Of a stretch of 64,000 nt of DNA, positions 25,139 through 34,164 are shown in pieces; the first letter of the stretch is position 1, and the number at the start of each line of letters is the position of its first letter. A program made the position numbers and the translations under genes. The DNA lies in assembly GCA_016721625.1 (NCBI GenBank), contig JADKHR010000001.1, forward strand, positions 1,860,001 through 1,924,000, in the 5' to 3' direction. Below the pieces are notes generated by a model, which saw only the letters and a list, made by a program, of their open reading frames with translations, did no database searches and was not told where the DNA came from. Origin of the DNA: Elusimicrobiota bacterium (lineage in GTDB: Bacteria; Elusimicrobiota; Elusimicrobia; FEN-1173).

Positions 25139-26014
25139 TCAGGGGGGAGGCCATTCACGGCCTCCTTGGGTCCAGAGGCCCCAAGGAGCCCGGCCCGGTT
25201 TCAACCGGGCGTGCCAAACGTCCGCCACTGGCGGACGGCACCCCCCTCCATTCGCAACAGGTCGATCGATCCCCAACAAGGAAGGCCGCACGTTGTAGTC
25301 GCCGGTCAGGCGATAGTTTTGCCAATAGTCGTGGGCGATATTTGGTATTGTAATATCGATGGTTGGCGGCCGACTGGAGCCACTCCACGTTTTATTCGTA
25401 GCGAACTGAAAATGAGGGTCCGTTCCCAACAAGGGGCCGGGCCTTCTTTCATTTTCGGGGGGACAAACGGCGGGCGGGGCGGAGAGGCCGGGTGCGGAAA
25501 CGGAGGGAGACGATCCCGTCGCCTCTTTTCCGTCGGTGGAGAGGCCCCAGCGGAAGCGGACCGTGATGTTGTCCTTTCCGTAAATCACCTTTGCGATGCC
25601 TTGCCGAACGGCCAACGACTTCTCAATCCCGGTTTTGCGCGCGCAATTTTTCACATGCTTTTGGAGTGTCTCCTGAAGTATTTCGGAGGTCAGGTTTTCC
25701 AACTGTTGGGGCGGTTCGAACCCGTTTGGGTAGGGTTTGTGCAATACGTTTTTGAGTGCGAAAACGTGATTCCGCAGATACAGCGGGTCCATGGAAATTC
25801 TCAATAGATTTCTGTAAATCATATCGTCCAGGCGGTCGGCGCTGATCTGGCGTGTGCCGCAGGACCGCCAGCCCCGATGGTTTGTGCTGGCGCACCTGTA
25901 ATAATGGTATCGCCGTTGGCCGGAGGGGCCGGTTTTGTCTGTGTGTGTCGGGCTCATGCTCGAACCGCATTCAACGCATTGGATGAGCCCGGCGTAGGGG
26001 AGGGCGTGGTAGGG
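25139..26014 (-). pseudogene. Large serine recombinase remnant (zinc-ribbon and C-terminal part only)
   Basis: Reading from about 26014, the frame gives AGLIQCVECGSSMSPTH, then YHYYRCASTNHRGWRSCGTRQISADRLDDMIYRNLL. This is the four-cysteine recombinase zinc beta ribbon of large serine integrases, followed by a helical region and the typical near-terminal AKVIYGKDNITVRFRWG. The catalytic resolvase domain with its serine and the central recombinase domain are missing. The 3' part after DYNVRPSLLG is low-complexity and overlaps a set of hairpins, so the true end is probably near 25280. The gene is truncated at the same spot where a plus-strand transferase fragment begins. Confidence 0.7.
25146..25241. 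repeat. Cluster of four adjacent stem-loops
   Basis: Within 96 bp there are GGAGGCC/GGCCTCC (25146-25165), CTCCTTGGG/CCCAAGGAG (25162-25188), GCCCGGTT/AACCGGGC (25193-25210) and GTCCGCC/GGCGGAC (25220-25236, extended by GTGCC/GGCAC across a bulge). The first two share bases and cannot form together. Confidence 0.65.
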
Positions 26015-26025
26015 CGGGGCGGGGG

Positions 26026-26199
26026 GCCACCGTTGGAATTGGAAGCGTACTTCTTCCGGGGGTCACGATCGGAGCCGGTGCCGTGATATTGCCGGGATCC
26101 GTTGTCAAGTTAAATACGAACATCCCTGCCGGCGAGACGTGGGGAGGGGTTCCCGCTAAGCGCATCATGGAAGCCCCCTTCGAGTCCAAAATCCTTTAG
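26026..26199 (+). pseudogene. Hexapeptide-repeat acyltransferase, C-terminal fragment
   Basis: The plus-strand frame reads VGIGSVLLPGVTIGAGAVIL, continuing PGSVVKLNTNIPAGETWGGVPAKRIM and stopping at 26197. The isoleucine/valine-glycine hexad rhythm and the closing WGGVPAK are diagnostic of left-handed beta-helix acetyltransferases used on sugars and serine. Only the last two coils and C-terminal cap remain; upstream the frame is G-rich, low-complexity and lacks any start. The break coincides with the 5' break of the recombinase remnant, pointing to a rearrangement or deletion here. Confidence 0.7.
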
Positions 26200-26211
26200 A
26201 ATTCGGTCTCC

Positions 26212-26373
26212 ATGTCATTAAGACGGATGATTCAAAGACGAACGAAAGAGGCGGCGCGGTTTGCCGGTGCGGAGGTGCAAGACCCCCGCCTGAAAAAAGA
26301 CGACCATCGACCGATGGCGGTGCGGAACACAGAAGATCTTTCCGACAAGAACGCTATACTTCGTGCGGGTTAA
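26212..26373 (+). CDS. Small basic hypothetical ORF
   Basis: A 53-codon frame (MSLRRMIQRRTKEAARF at the N-terminus) with many Arg and Lys residues. No clear ribosome site and no recognised family. It overlaps the end of the next, opposite-strand gene by 4 bp. Could be spurious. Confidence 0.25.
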   Translation: MSLRRMIQRRTKEAARFAGAEVQDPRLKKDDHRPMAVRNTEDLSDKNAILRAG

Positions 26374-26540
26374 CGGGATTCGCTCTCCAGGACAATGGAC
26401 ACGGACTTCAGTTTGGCGGGGAGGGGTTTCGGCTGTTCGAAGTTGGTGGCGTAGGTCCAGTCGTCATAAGAAAAAGAAACTTTGTAGCACCGAGCGACTT
26501 CTTTTCCGTCGAACTTTATCAGGAACCCGCCATCGGCCAT
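26370..26540 (-). CDS. Small conserved-looking hypothetical protein
   Basis: The 56-residue product starts MADGGFLIKF at an ATG with a near-perfect GAGGAGG ribosome site 8 bases upstream, which decides the start against a longer frame. It looks like a compact beta protein (FDGKEVARCYKVSFSYDDWTYATNF). I recognise no family. The ribosome site and composition suggest it is real. Confidence 0.5.
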   Translation of the reverse strand: MADGGFLIKFDGKEVARCYKVSFSYDDWTYATNFEQPKPLPAKLKSVSIVLESESR

Positions 26541-26689
26541 CGGAGAAACCTCCTCGCATTTTTTGTTAAGCCTGTCCGCCCACAAGAGATCCGGTGAGAT
26601 TATATACAATCCCTTTTCGGGGTGACGGGACCGGCTTCGAACAAATAACGATCATGTCCAAATACGTTTTTGGCAAACGAGGGGGGGGA

Positions 26690-28111
26690 ATGCGGCGTCG
26701 ATGGTTTCCGGGTTTATTCCTGTTTTGTCTGCTTCGTCCGCTGGCGTTTGCCTATCGAGGGGAGGTGGAAAACATTCCGCCGCGGTCGTATTTTGAGACC
26801 GTCCGACGGGAATTGGAGGGGGCCCGAACGTCCATCACCGTGGTCCTCTACCTTTTCTCCCTCCAACCCAATGAATCCCGCTCCCAGGGGTTTAAACTGG
26901 CGGAATCCCTCAAGAAGGCCAAAGATCGCGGCGTGGCCGTGGACGTGGTGTTGGACCAAAATTTCGATTTCGTCGGGGAAGAAGGGGCTTCGGTGGCGGC
27001 CAAGAACCTGGCGGCCTACACCTATCTGAGAAAGAACGGGATCCCGGTTCACTTTGACGATGCGGCCACCTATACCCACGCCAAGGCGGTGATCGTGGAC
27101 GGGGAAACGGTGATCGCGGGATCTTCCAATTGGAGCCGGGCCGCTTTCGAAGTGAACGAAGAAACCAACGTTTTGATCCGATCCAAAGAAACGGCCCGGG
27201 ATATGCTGAAAACGCTCCGGGCTATTCGGCGGGAGGAACCGGCCGATCCTGGGCCCACCGTCCCCGTCCCAGCCGAGTTCCTATTGAACCCTGAATTGTT
27301 TGGGCGAATGGTGAGCCAACCGGACGAACGGGCTTTCGATACCTACCTCTTTCTTCTTCGGCAGGCCTCTGATTCCATCCGTTTGGATTATCAGAAAGCG
27401 GCGGACCATTTGGGGATTGAATCCATGGGGCGCGAGGCTTATCGGAGGCAAATCAATAAAACGTTGGAAAAACTTCAAGACCGTTACGGGCTCATTTCGG
27501 TTTCGAAACGTTTTAACGCGGAAGCGGAAATAACCCTGTCGCCTCTCCCGGCCCAGGAGGTCATGCGGGTGCCCGCGGCCTATTGGGATTTGGGGTGGAA
27601 CCGGCGATTGAGTTTCGCGGGAAAGGCGTTTTACCTGGTCCACCAACGCGAATCCTCCCATTCGCCCCTGGAGCCTCGGTGGTCCATGAGCCTTCAATCG
27701 CTGGCAAGCCGGTACGGCGCGTCCCCGTGGTTCATCAGCCAGGGCGTGACGGACCTGCGCAGGAACAATCTTTTGGAAGTGGAATACGACGAAGCGGGCT
27801 TGAACGGGCCGGGGGACCGCGCCCCGAATATTTACACGCTGAACCCCCTTTACGACCCCAAAGAACTGGACCGGTCCCTGGCCGACCTCCGTAATCGATA
27901 TGGGGCGGCGAAAGTCGAAAGGGCGCAGAAAGCCGCTTCGTTGGTTTACGAAGATTGTTACTTCCTCGGAATACAACGGCTTGTGGAGCTGGAAGACCGT
28001 TACGGGCCAGAGCGTATTCAGCGGGCTATGGAAATGGTGGGGGCCAAAAGCCCGGACAATCCCAAAAGAACCATGGGCTACCTGATCGCGACGATCCGGG
28101 GGCTGGATTGA
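26690..28111 (+). CDS. Secreted phospholipase D-like (single HKD) protein
   Basis: The 473-residue protein has an N-terminal signal peptide (WFPGLFLFCLLRPLAFA). Residues about 40-190 form a PLD-like domain: FETVRRELEGARTSITVVLYLFS, then the HKD motif THAKAVIVDGETVIAGSSNWS, which supplies His, Lys and Asp, with NWS as the usual following turn. Only one HKD copy is seen, so it should act as a dimer, as in Nuc-type endonucleases. Residues about 230-473 are winged-helix-like, with repeats such as DRYGLISVSKRFN and RYGASPWFISQGVTDLRRNNLLEVEY. Substrate (DNA or phospholipid) is not deducible. An ATG at 26654 is an alternative start. Confidence 0.75.
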   Translation: MRRRWFPGLFLFCLLRPLAFAYRGEVENIPPRSYFETVRRELEGARTSITVVLYLFSLQPNESRSQGFKLAESLKKAKDRGVAVDVVLDQNFDFVGEEGASVAAKNLAAYTYLRKNGIPVHFDDAATYTHAKAVIVDGETVIAGSSNWSRAAFEVNEETNVLIRSKETARDMLKTLRAIRREEPADPGPTVPVPAEFLLNPELFGRMVSQPDERAFDTYLFLLRQASDSIRLDYQKAADHLGIESMGREAYRRQINKTLEKLQDRYGLISVSKRFNAEAEITLSPLPAQEVMRVPAAYWDLGWNRRLSFAGKAFYLVHQRESSHSPLEPRWSMSLQSLASRYGASPWFISQGVTDLRRNNLLEVEYDEAGLNGPGDRAPNIYTLNPLYDPKELDRSLADLRNRYGAAKVERAQKAASLVYEDCYFLGIQRLVELEDRYGPERIQRAMEMVGAKSPDNPKRTMGYLIATIRGLD

Positions 28112-28455
28112 TCTTCTGATGGACACGGTGTGCACGCATCCATGGCGGAGATGATTGGGTTGAGTCAACAGGCCCGAAAGCGAAGCACCGATGAATCGTT
28201 CCAGCCATCGGAAAATTGATGGCTTGGGAACGTTCCCTCCAGCGCAAGCTAATTAACCAAATGCATCCCCACAACCTGGTTCCCTCTCCCGCCTTTGAGG
28301 CGGGAGAGGGAAAATCCTGAAAATAAAATCGACAGACACGAGTTCGGATGACGCGGGAAAAGGGGGAGGAACAAAAAGCAAGAACAATTTCTAAAAACCA
28401 TTGACATTTGTCATTTTGGGCCTAGACTTGGGGGGAACCGGGGGGCAGACCCCCG
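28112..28455. other. Intergenic region upstream of cheA with two hairpins
   Basis: No gene. AGCCATC/GATGGCT forms a hairpin near 28204-28225. TCCCTCTCCCGCCT (28281-28294) and its exact complement (28298-28311) form a 14-bp stem with a TTG loop and no T tract, so it looks like an intergenic repeat rather than a classical terminator. Confidence 0.6.
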
Positions 28456-30582
28456 ATGAACCCTTTTGTGACAAACGACCAGGACTTCATCAAGGATTTC
28501 CTCATCGAGAGTTACGAAAACCTGGACAAGGTCGACGCTCTGTTGGTTCGGCTGGAAATAACTCCCGGTTCTTCCGAAACTCTGGATGAACTATTTCGGG
28601 CCTTCCATACCATCAAAGGCACCAGCCGCATGTTCGCTTTTGAGAAAGTAGAGGCCCTCACCCATGAGGGTGAGGATTTCCTGGCGAAACTGCGGGACGG
28701 TCGGCTCCGTTTCAACGCCAAGATCATCGATTCGCTTCTGGCCATCGCCGATAAAACCCGTGCTCTCTTGGGCGTTATTGAGAAAACCGGTGGCGAAACG
28801 CCCCCGGGCGCCGGTCCGAACTCCCCACCCTCCAACGCTCCACCCTCGACAGTTCAACCGACAGAAGACGATTTATCCGAGGAACCGGCGGCCCTGGCCG
28901 ACAGCACCTTGCGGGTGGATGTGGCGGTCATGGACCGGCTCATGGCCCAGGTCGGGGAACTGGTGCTCAGTCGAAATCAGATCGTGCAACGCGCGGCGCT
29001 GGACAAGAATCCCCGAACCCAGATCGCCACGCAACGGTTGAATTTCATCACCTCCGAACTGCAGGGCCACGTCATGAAAATGCGGCTCCAACCCATCGCG
29101 GCGCTGTGGAACAAAATGCCCCGGTTGGTGCGGGACCTTTCCCTCCGGCTGGGGAAAGAGGTTCGTTTGAACACGACGGGGGCGGAAACCGAATTGGACA
29201 AGAAAGTCCTGGAATCCATCAAGGATCCCCTCACCCATTTGCTTCGGAACGCCCTGGACCACGGCATCGAAACGCCCCGCGAGAGGCGGGCGCGGGGCAA
29301 GGCTCCCGAGGGGCTCGTGAGCCTTCGGGCCCACCACGAGGGCGGGGTGGTGAAAATCGAAGTGGCGGACGACGGCGGGGGCATCGATCTGGCGCAGATC
29401 CGCCGGACGGCGGTGGAAAAACAATTCATCACCGCGGAAGAAGCGGCGGGACTCGACGAGCGGGAAACCATTAAACTTCTCTTCCGGCCGGGGTTCTCCA
29501 CGGCCAGCGCGGTCAGCAAAGTGTCCGGCCGGGGCGTGGGGCTGGACGTGGTCAAAAGCAACGTTGAACAGATCGGCGGCACCATCGAGGTTCAAACCCA
29601 GTTGGGCCACGGCACGGTGTTTCATCTCAAGATCCCCCTCACCCTGGCCATCCTTCCCGCTCTCTTGGTCACCCTGGGTTCAGACCGCTACGCCATTCCC
29701 CAGGCCAGCCTCTTGGAACTGATCCGCCTGAAATCACGGGCCGGAGGACCTTCTCTGGAATGGATCGACGGGTCGGCGGTATTCCGACTGCGCGGGAAAC
29801 TTCTCCCGGTGATTTTCTTAAAACAGGTCTTGGGGGGAGAGCCCCCCGCCAAGGACCGCGCCGACATCACTCTCGTGGTCCTCCAGGCCGGGGAAAGGGC
29901 CTTCGGTTTGGTGGTGGACCGCGTGACGGACACGGAAGAAATCGTGGTCAAGCCCCTCGGCCGCCACCTCAAACGCGTATCCGTTTTCGAAGGCGCCACG
30001 GTTTTGGGCGACGGAAAAGTGGCGCTTATTTTGGACGTGGCCGGCCTCGCTCACACCGCCCACGTGCTGGCGGGCACGGAAGAATCCGGCTTTTTCACCC
30101 CCGCCTCGGCCGCTCCCGAGGCGGCCCCGGCGGTGGAGGCATTCCTCATCGTGCGGGGACCCGACGACGGCCGGGTGGCTCTCCCGTTAAGCCGCGTCGC
30201 GCGGCTGGAAGAATTTCCCGCCACGGCCATTGAGCGGGCCGGGCCGGAGGAAGTGATTCAGTATCGCGGGGGGCTCCTTCGGTTGGTTCGTCTTAATTCC
30301 GTGCTCAAAGAACGACGGGGGGCTCCGCGCCGGGGGGCCGAACCCGCGCCATCGTCGGCCCTTCAGTCCGTGGTCGTCTGCGGGAAAGAAGACCGTTGGT
30401 TGGGTATTTTGGTGGAGCAAATTCTGGACATCAGCGAGGAGCCCCTGGTGGCGCGCGCCGCGGGAAAGCGTCCCGGGGTGGCGGCCACGGTGGTGCTTCG
30501 CGGGCGCGTGACGGAAATCCTCGATGTGGATTCCCTCCTCGCCCGGGCGGATTCGGTCCCCGCCCCTGGAGCGGGCCTGTGA
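28456..30582 (+). CDS. cheA: Chemotaxis histidine kinase CheA
   Basis: The 708-residue kinase contains all core domains. P1/Hpt has the phosphorylated His51 (FHTIKGTSRMF). P3 dimerisation helices start LRVDVAVMDRLMAQVGELVLSRNQ (about residue 154). P4 ATPase has NALDHGIE (N box), DDGGGID (G1), FSTASAVSKVSGRGVGLDVV (G2) and GHGTVFHLKIPL. P5 CheW-like follows from about residue 400, with a second CheW-like domain from about 555. A P2 domain is not evident; a short Pro-rich linker (PPSNAPPSTVQP) takes its place. It is the first gene of the chemosensory operon, overlapping cheW by 4 bp, and should phosphorylate the CheY and CheB proteins below. Confidence 0.95.
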   Translation: MNPFVTNDQDFIKDFLIESYENLDKVDALLVRLEITPGSSETLDELFRAFHTIKGTSRMFAFEKVEALTHEGEDFLAKLRDGRLRFNAKIIDSLLAIADKTRALLGVIEKTGGETPPGAGPNSPPSNAPPSTVQPTEDDLSEEPAALADSTLRVDVAVMDRLMAQVGELVLSRNQIVQRAALDKNPRTQIATQRLNFITSELQGHVMKMRLQPIAALWNKMPRLVRDLSLRLGKEVRLNTTGAETELDKKVLESIKDPLTHLLRNALDHGIETPRERRARGKAPEGLVSLRAHHEGGVVKIEVADDGGGIDLAQIRRTAVEKQFITAEEAAGLDERETIKLLFRPGFSTASAVSKVSGRGVGLDVVKSNVEQIGGTIEVQTQLGHGTVFHLKIPLTLAILPALLVTLGSDRYAIPQASLLELIRLKSRAGGPSLEWIDGSAVFRLRGKLLPVIFLKQVLGGEPPAKDRADITLVVLQAGERAFGLVVDRVTDTEEIVVKPLGRHLKRVSVFEGATVLGDGKVALILDVAGLAHTAHVLAGTEESGFFTPASAAPEAAPAVEAFLIVRGPDDGRVALPLSRVARLEEFPATAIERAGPEEVIQYRGGLLRLVRLNSVLKERRGAPRRGAEPAPSSALQSVVVCGKEDRWLGILVEQILDISEEPLVARAAGKRPGVAATVVLRGRVTEILDVDSLLARADSVPAPGAGL

Positions 30583-31049
30583 GCGCCCGATGCACCTTCC
30601 ATATCGGACCTTTCTATTTCGGGATACCCGTGGAGGCCGTCCAGGAGGTTCTGCGCGGGCAGACCCTCACGCCCGTGCCTTTGGCTCCCCCCGCGGTGAA
30701 GGGCCTTTTGAACCTGCGCGGGGACATCGTCACGGTCATCGATCTTCGGGAAACCCTGGGGATCCCCCATACAGGCGCGGGATCGCCCCCTCTCCACGTG
30801 CTGGTCCGGGACCGAGGCGAAGTGGTCAGCCTGTGCGTGGACCGCATCGGCGAGGTGGCCGAGGCGGAGGATTCGCTTTTCGAATCTCCGCCGGAGACCC
30901 TCCAGGGGACGGCGAGGGAATTGATTCGCGGGGCCTATAAACTGTCGGATCGACTGCTTTTGGTTTTGGACGTATCGAAGGCGATGGAGACGGCCGAACG
31001 AGGTTCGTCGGCCGGAAGTTCCTCTACGGGAGGTTTGACATGCGAATGA
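30579..31049 (+). CDS. cheW: Chemotaxis coupling protein CheW
   Basis: The 156-residue protein starts at a GTG overlapping the cheA stop. It is a single CheW/SH3-like domain with FHIGPFYFGIPVEAVQEVL at the start, the conserved GLLNLRGDIVTVIDLRETLG core and a final LSDRLLLVLDVSKAM strand. It couples CheA to the receptors encoded next. It is slightly short but complete. The 3' end overlaps the first MCP by 10 bp. Confidence 0.92.
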   Translation: MSARCTFHIGPFYFGIPVEAVQEVLRGQTLTPVPLAPPAVKGLLNLRGDIVTVIDLRETLGIPHTGAGSPPLHVLVRDRGEVVSLCVDRIGEVAEAEDSLFESPPETLQGTARELIRGAYKLSDRLLLVLDVSKAMETAERGSSAGSSSTGGLTCE

Positions 31050-32518
31050 CACTCGTTCAAAAAATTTACGGAATCAGCGCCTTGGGTTTGGCGTCCACGT
31101 TTTTGGTCAGCGCGGTGATCTTTGTGGGTTTCGCCATCCTGGAATCGGGGCTCAAGGAAGTTTCGGGCATTAATGCCGCGCTTCGAAGCCACATGGGCAC
31201 CGACATGATGCACGACGCCGTTCGTGGGGACGTGCTCTCGGCCCTCCTGGCCCAAACCGCCGGGGAACGGCGGCGGGTGGAGGAAGACTTCAACCGGCAT
31301 GCCGTCCAACTGATTTCCTACGCGGCGGAAAACCGGGTTCGCGGCGCCACCCAAGTGCTCCGGGAATTGGCGCAAACCATCGAGGAGCAGGTCCGCCGCT
31401 ACGAATCCACGGCGCGGGAAATCGTGGCGTCGGCCGGGGAGCGACCGGCCGAGGCGCGAGCGCGATACCCGGCCTTTCGGGAACAGTTCTTAAGTTTGGA
31501 ATCGGCCCTCGAAAAACAGGGAGATTTAATAACGGACGAAACCCGGGGAATCGAACGCAATCGTTTGCTCCACGCCTCCCGGGGGCGTTGGACGGCCATC
31601 ATCCTTTGCTTGCTGGTGCCTCCGATGCTTTTCCTCGCGGCGTTCTTCTCCGCCCGGTCCATTCGGCTGACGCTTTCCCAAACGGCCCGGGTCCTTCAAG
31701 AGATTGCCGTGGGGGACGTGGAGGCGCGCCTGGCGTCGTCCGGTAAGAACGCCCAGGAAACCATGGCGCAGTCGGCCAGCGTGTCGGCCTCCGCGGAAGA
31801 AGTTTCTAAAAGCAACCAGACGGTGGCCACCGGAGTGGAGGAAATGGCGGTGTCCATTCGGGAAGTGGCCAAAAGCGCCCATGAGGCGGCCCAGGTGGCC
31901 ACGGCCGGTGTCAAAATCGCGGAAGCCACCAATGCCACCGTGGCCCGCTTGGGGGAGTCCTCGGCGGAAATCGGCAAGGTGGTGGACGTCATTAACGCCA
32001 TCGCCGAGCAGACCAATCTGTTGGCCCTGAACGCCACCATCGAGGCCGCCCGGGCCGGCGAGGCCGGCAAGGGGTTCGCGGTGGTCGCCAACGAGGTGAA
32101 GGAACTGGCGAAGGAAACCAGCAAGGCGACGGATGAAATCCGACAAAAAATCCAGATGATCCAAAACGACACCGAAAGTTCCGTGAAAGCCATCGTGGAA
32201 ATCTCGGGGATCATCAAACAAATCAATTCCTTCCAGGGAACCATCGCCGGGGCGGTGGAGGAGCAGTCGGCCACCACCAGCGAAATCGGCCATTCAGCCG
32301 CCGAGGCCGCCCGGGGGTCCGTGCAGATCGTTCAAAGCATCAGCGAAGTGGCGCGCATGGCCAAGGCCACGGTGGCCGACACGGAAACCATGCGCCAGTC
32401 CGCCGCCTCGCTCCGGGACAAAATGTCCACGGAACTGGAGAAGGCGGTGGGCCGGTTGGAAGGGAAAAGCGCGGCGGATCTTTTGGCGTTCTGGCGTTCC
32501 TCCGGAGGGCCGGTTTGA
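31040..32518 (+). CDS. Methyl-accepting chemotaxis protein 1
   Basis: The 492-residue receptor has an N-terminal membrane helix (about residues 12-38), a roughly 130-residue helical sensor region (four-helix-bundle-like, rich in EE, RR and A), a second membrane helix (WTAIILCLLVPPMLFLAAFF, about 185-205), and a cytoplasmic signalling domain. The hairpin tip EQTNLLALNATIEAARAGEAG is canonical and binds CheA/CheW. No clear HAMP motif could be picked out between TM2 and the signalling helices. The product overlaps cheR on the 3' side. The ligand is unknown; the sensor region carries no recognised PAS or dCache fold. Confidence 0.92.
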   Translation: MRMTLVQKIYGISALGLASTFLVSAVIFVGFAILESGLKEVSGINAALRSHMGTDMMHDAVRGDVLSALLAQTAGERRRVEEDFNRHAVQLISYAAENRVRGATQVLRELAQTIEEQVRRYESTAREIVASAGERPAEARARYPAFREQFLSLESALEKQGDLITDETRGIERNRLLHASRGRWTAIILCLLVPPMLFLAAFFSARSIRLTLSQTARVLQEIAVGDVEARLASSGKNAQETMAQSASVSASAEEVSKSNQTVATGVEEMAVSIREVAKSAHEAAQVATAGVKIAEATNATVARLGESSAEIGKVVDVINAIAEQTNLLALNATIEAARAGEAGKGFAVVANEVKELAKETSKATDEIRQKIQMIQNDTESSVKAIVEISGIIKQINSFQGTIAGAVEEQSATTSEIGHSAAEAARGSVQIVQSISEVARMAKATVADTETMRQSAASLRDKMSTELEKAVGRLEGKSAADLLAFWRSSGGPV

Positions 32519-33357
32519 AAGCAAACGATTTCCTGTTCATGCGCGAACTGATGCGCCGGGAGGCCGGCGTGGCGTTGGAGGACGGAAAGGCCTATCTGGT
32601 GGAATTGCGCCTGCGCCCTTTGGCCCGGGAAGCGGGGTTGGTTTCCCTGGAGGAGCTCGTGGCCCGATTGCGTTCAAGTCCGGTGAATGGGCTTCATCGC
32701 CAAGCGGTGGAAAGTTTGTTGTGGCACGAGACCCGCTTTTTTCGCGACGAGAACACCTTTGATCTTTTGCGGCGTTGGCTCTTGCCCCAGCTCCTGGAGC
32801 GGGTTTCCAACAAAAGGCCCTTGGCGTTTTGGTCCGCCGCCTGCGCCGGGGGCCAGGAACCCTACAGCCTGGCTCTCTTGCTCAAAGAGGCGCTTCCGGA
32901 AGGAACGCCGTTTCGAATCCTGGCCACGGATATTTCCGAGGCCGCCTTGGCGCGGGCCGAACGCGGGGTTTACAGCGCCCTTGAAATGAACCGGGGATTG
33001 CCGTCGGGCTTGCGGGACCGGTACTTCACGCCCGAAGGGGGCGAATGGCGGATCGCCGAGGAGGTTTGGCGGCTGGTGGAGTTCAAAAAGGTCAACTTGG
33101 CCCGGGATTGGCCGTCCCTGGGGGACATGGACGTGATCTTCCTAAAAAACGTCCTGATCTATTTCGACCTGGAAACCCGCCGCGAGGTTCTGGCCCGGGT
33201 TCGGAAAACCCTGCGGCCGGGAGGGACACTTTTTCTCGGAGGGACCGAACTCGGGTGCATGAGCGATCCCGCTTTTCAACTTGTTCAACGGGAACGCGCC
33301 TGGTGCCATCAACTTCCCCTGGACCCGGGGGGAAAAAGGAAGGACGCATGCGATTAA
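32515..33357 (+). CDS. cheR: Chemotaxis methyltransferase CheR 1
   Basis: The 280-residue protein starts at a TTG (GGAGGGCCGG precedes it) that shares the MCP stop. The N-terminal CheR helical domain (FLFMRELMRREAGVALEDGKA) precedes the SAM domain with ETRFFRDENTF, FWSAACAGGQEPYSL (SAM motif), LATDISEAALARAERGVYS and LKNVLIYFD. It methylates receptor glutamates. It lies between an MCP and a CheY. A second CheR occurs at 37247, so methylation may be split between receptors. Confidence 0.93.
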   Translation: MKANDFLFMRELMRREAGVALEDGKAYLVELRLRPLAREAGLVSLEELVARLRSSPVNGLHRQAVESLLWHETRFFRDENTFDLLRRWLLPQLLERVSNKRPLAFWSAACAGGQEPYSLALLLKEALPEGTPFRILATDISEAALARAERGVYSALEMNRGLPSGLRDRYFTPEGGEWRIAEEVWRLVEFKKVNLARDWPSLGDMDVIFLKNVLIYFDLETRREVLARVRKTLRPGGTLFLGGTELGCMSDPAFQLVQRERAWCHQLPLDPGGKRKDACD

Positions 33358-33731
33358 ACATCCTGGTGGTGGACGACAGCGGCGTCATGCGCAAAATGGT
33401 GCTCCGCGCTTTGACGGAATCGGGTTTGGATCTCGGGACGGTGTTTGAGGCCGCCAACGGGCGGGAAGGTTTGGCGGTGATCGAACGGGAGAAGCTGGAC
33501 GTGGTCCTCCTGGACATCCACATGCCGGTGATGACGGGGGAGGAACTGTTCCGTCTTCTGAGGTCTTCGCCAAAAACGAAAACCCTTCCCGTGGTCTTTA
33601 TTTCCAGTGAGTCCAGCTCGGCCCGCATTGAAACGCTTATGGAGATGGGCGCGGGTTTCATCCACAAGCCCTGGACCGCGGAAGACTTTCGCGCCCAGAT
33701 CCTGGCCGTCACGGGAGCCGTTCGTGAATGA
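33348..33731 (+). CDS. CheY-like response regulator 1
   Basis: A single receiver domain of 127 residues with the acidic pocket VVDDSG (Asp9/Asp10), the phosphoacceptor Asp56 (VVLLDIHMP), a conserved Ser (FISSES) and Lys (FIHKPW). No output domain, so it acts like CheY through protein interaction. AAGGAAGGA precedes the ATG, and the gene overlaps the cheR end by 10 bp and the cheX-like gene by 8 bp. Its target is unknown since flagellar motor genes are absent. Confidence 0.9.
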   Translation: MRLNILVVDDSGVMRKMVLRALTESGLDLGTVFEAANGREGLAVIEREKLDVVLLDIHMPVMTGEELFRLLRSSPKTKTLPVVFISSESSSARIETLMEMGAGFIHKPWTAEDFRAQILAVTGAVRE

Positions 33732-34158
33732 TCGGGACGATTTTCTTTATCGGGCCGCCGTGGAGACCTTGGAAAGCCTTTGTTCGATGGTGCCGGTTTT
33801 GGACTCCCCCCGGGCGGCCGCTCCTCGGGAGGCCGCCGTGGGCGTCGCCTTTGAAGGGCCCCGCCGGGGGCGGCTGGATTTGGCGTTTCACGGGAAAGCC
33901 GCCACGGACGTGGCAGCTCGCCTGACCGGAGAAGCGCCGGAGAGCCCGGACGGACAAGACGCCCTGGCGGAGGTGGCCAATGTGATTTGCGGCAACGTCC
34001 TGCCGGCCCTGTTCGGGTCCGAGTCTTTGTTCCGCATGGGTCGGGCCGACCCCGCGCCGGATCGGGAACGCGCCGGGTCCGGACCGCTGGCGTTTGCCCG
34101 CGTCCCGTTTCCTTCGGGCTTGGTGGAATTGCGGGTATGGGTGGAGGAGGAGCATTAA
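33724..34158 (+). CDS. CheX/CheC-like phosphatase domain protein
   Basis: The 144-residue product starts at a GTG within the end of the cheY gene. The block DALAEVANVICGNVLPALFG resembles the E-x2-N phosphatase helix of CheX (here EVANVICGN), followed by a short second half with PFPSGLVELRVWVEEE. CheX-type proteins dephosphorylate CheY-P. The gene sits directly after a CheY and before CheB. Sequence divergence is high, so the fold call is moderate, but the helix motif and location support it. Confidence 0.65.
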   Translation: MNDRDDFLYRAAVETLESLCSMVPVLDSPRAAAPREAAVGVAFEGPRRGRLDLAFHGKAATDVAARLTGEAPESPDGQDALAEVANVICGNVLPALFGSESLFRMGRADPAPDRERAGSGPLAFARVPFPSGLVELRVWVEEEH

Positions 34159-34164
34159 ATTCTT

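Noticed and set aside
24844..25158. Minus-strand 104-codon frame, arginine- and proline-rich
   Set aside because: Low complexity, no ribosome site and no family; looks like chance in GC-rich DNA.
28281..28311. 14-bp perfect hairpin as an intrinsic terminator of the PLD-like gene
   Set aside because: No T tract on either strand and 170 bp from the stop; treated as a repeat instead.
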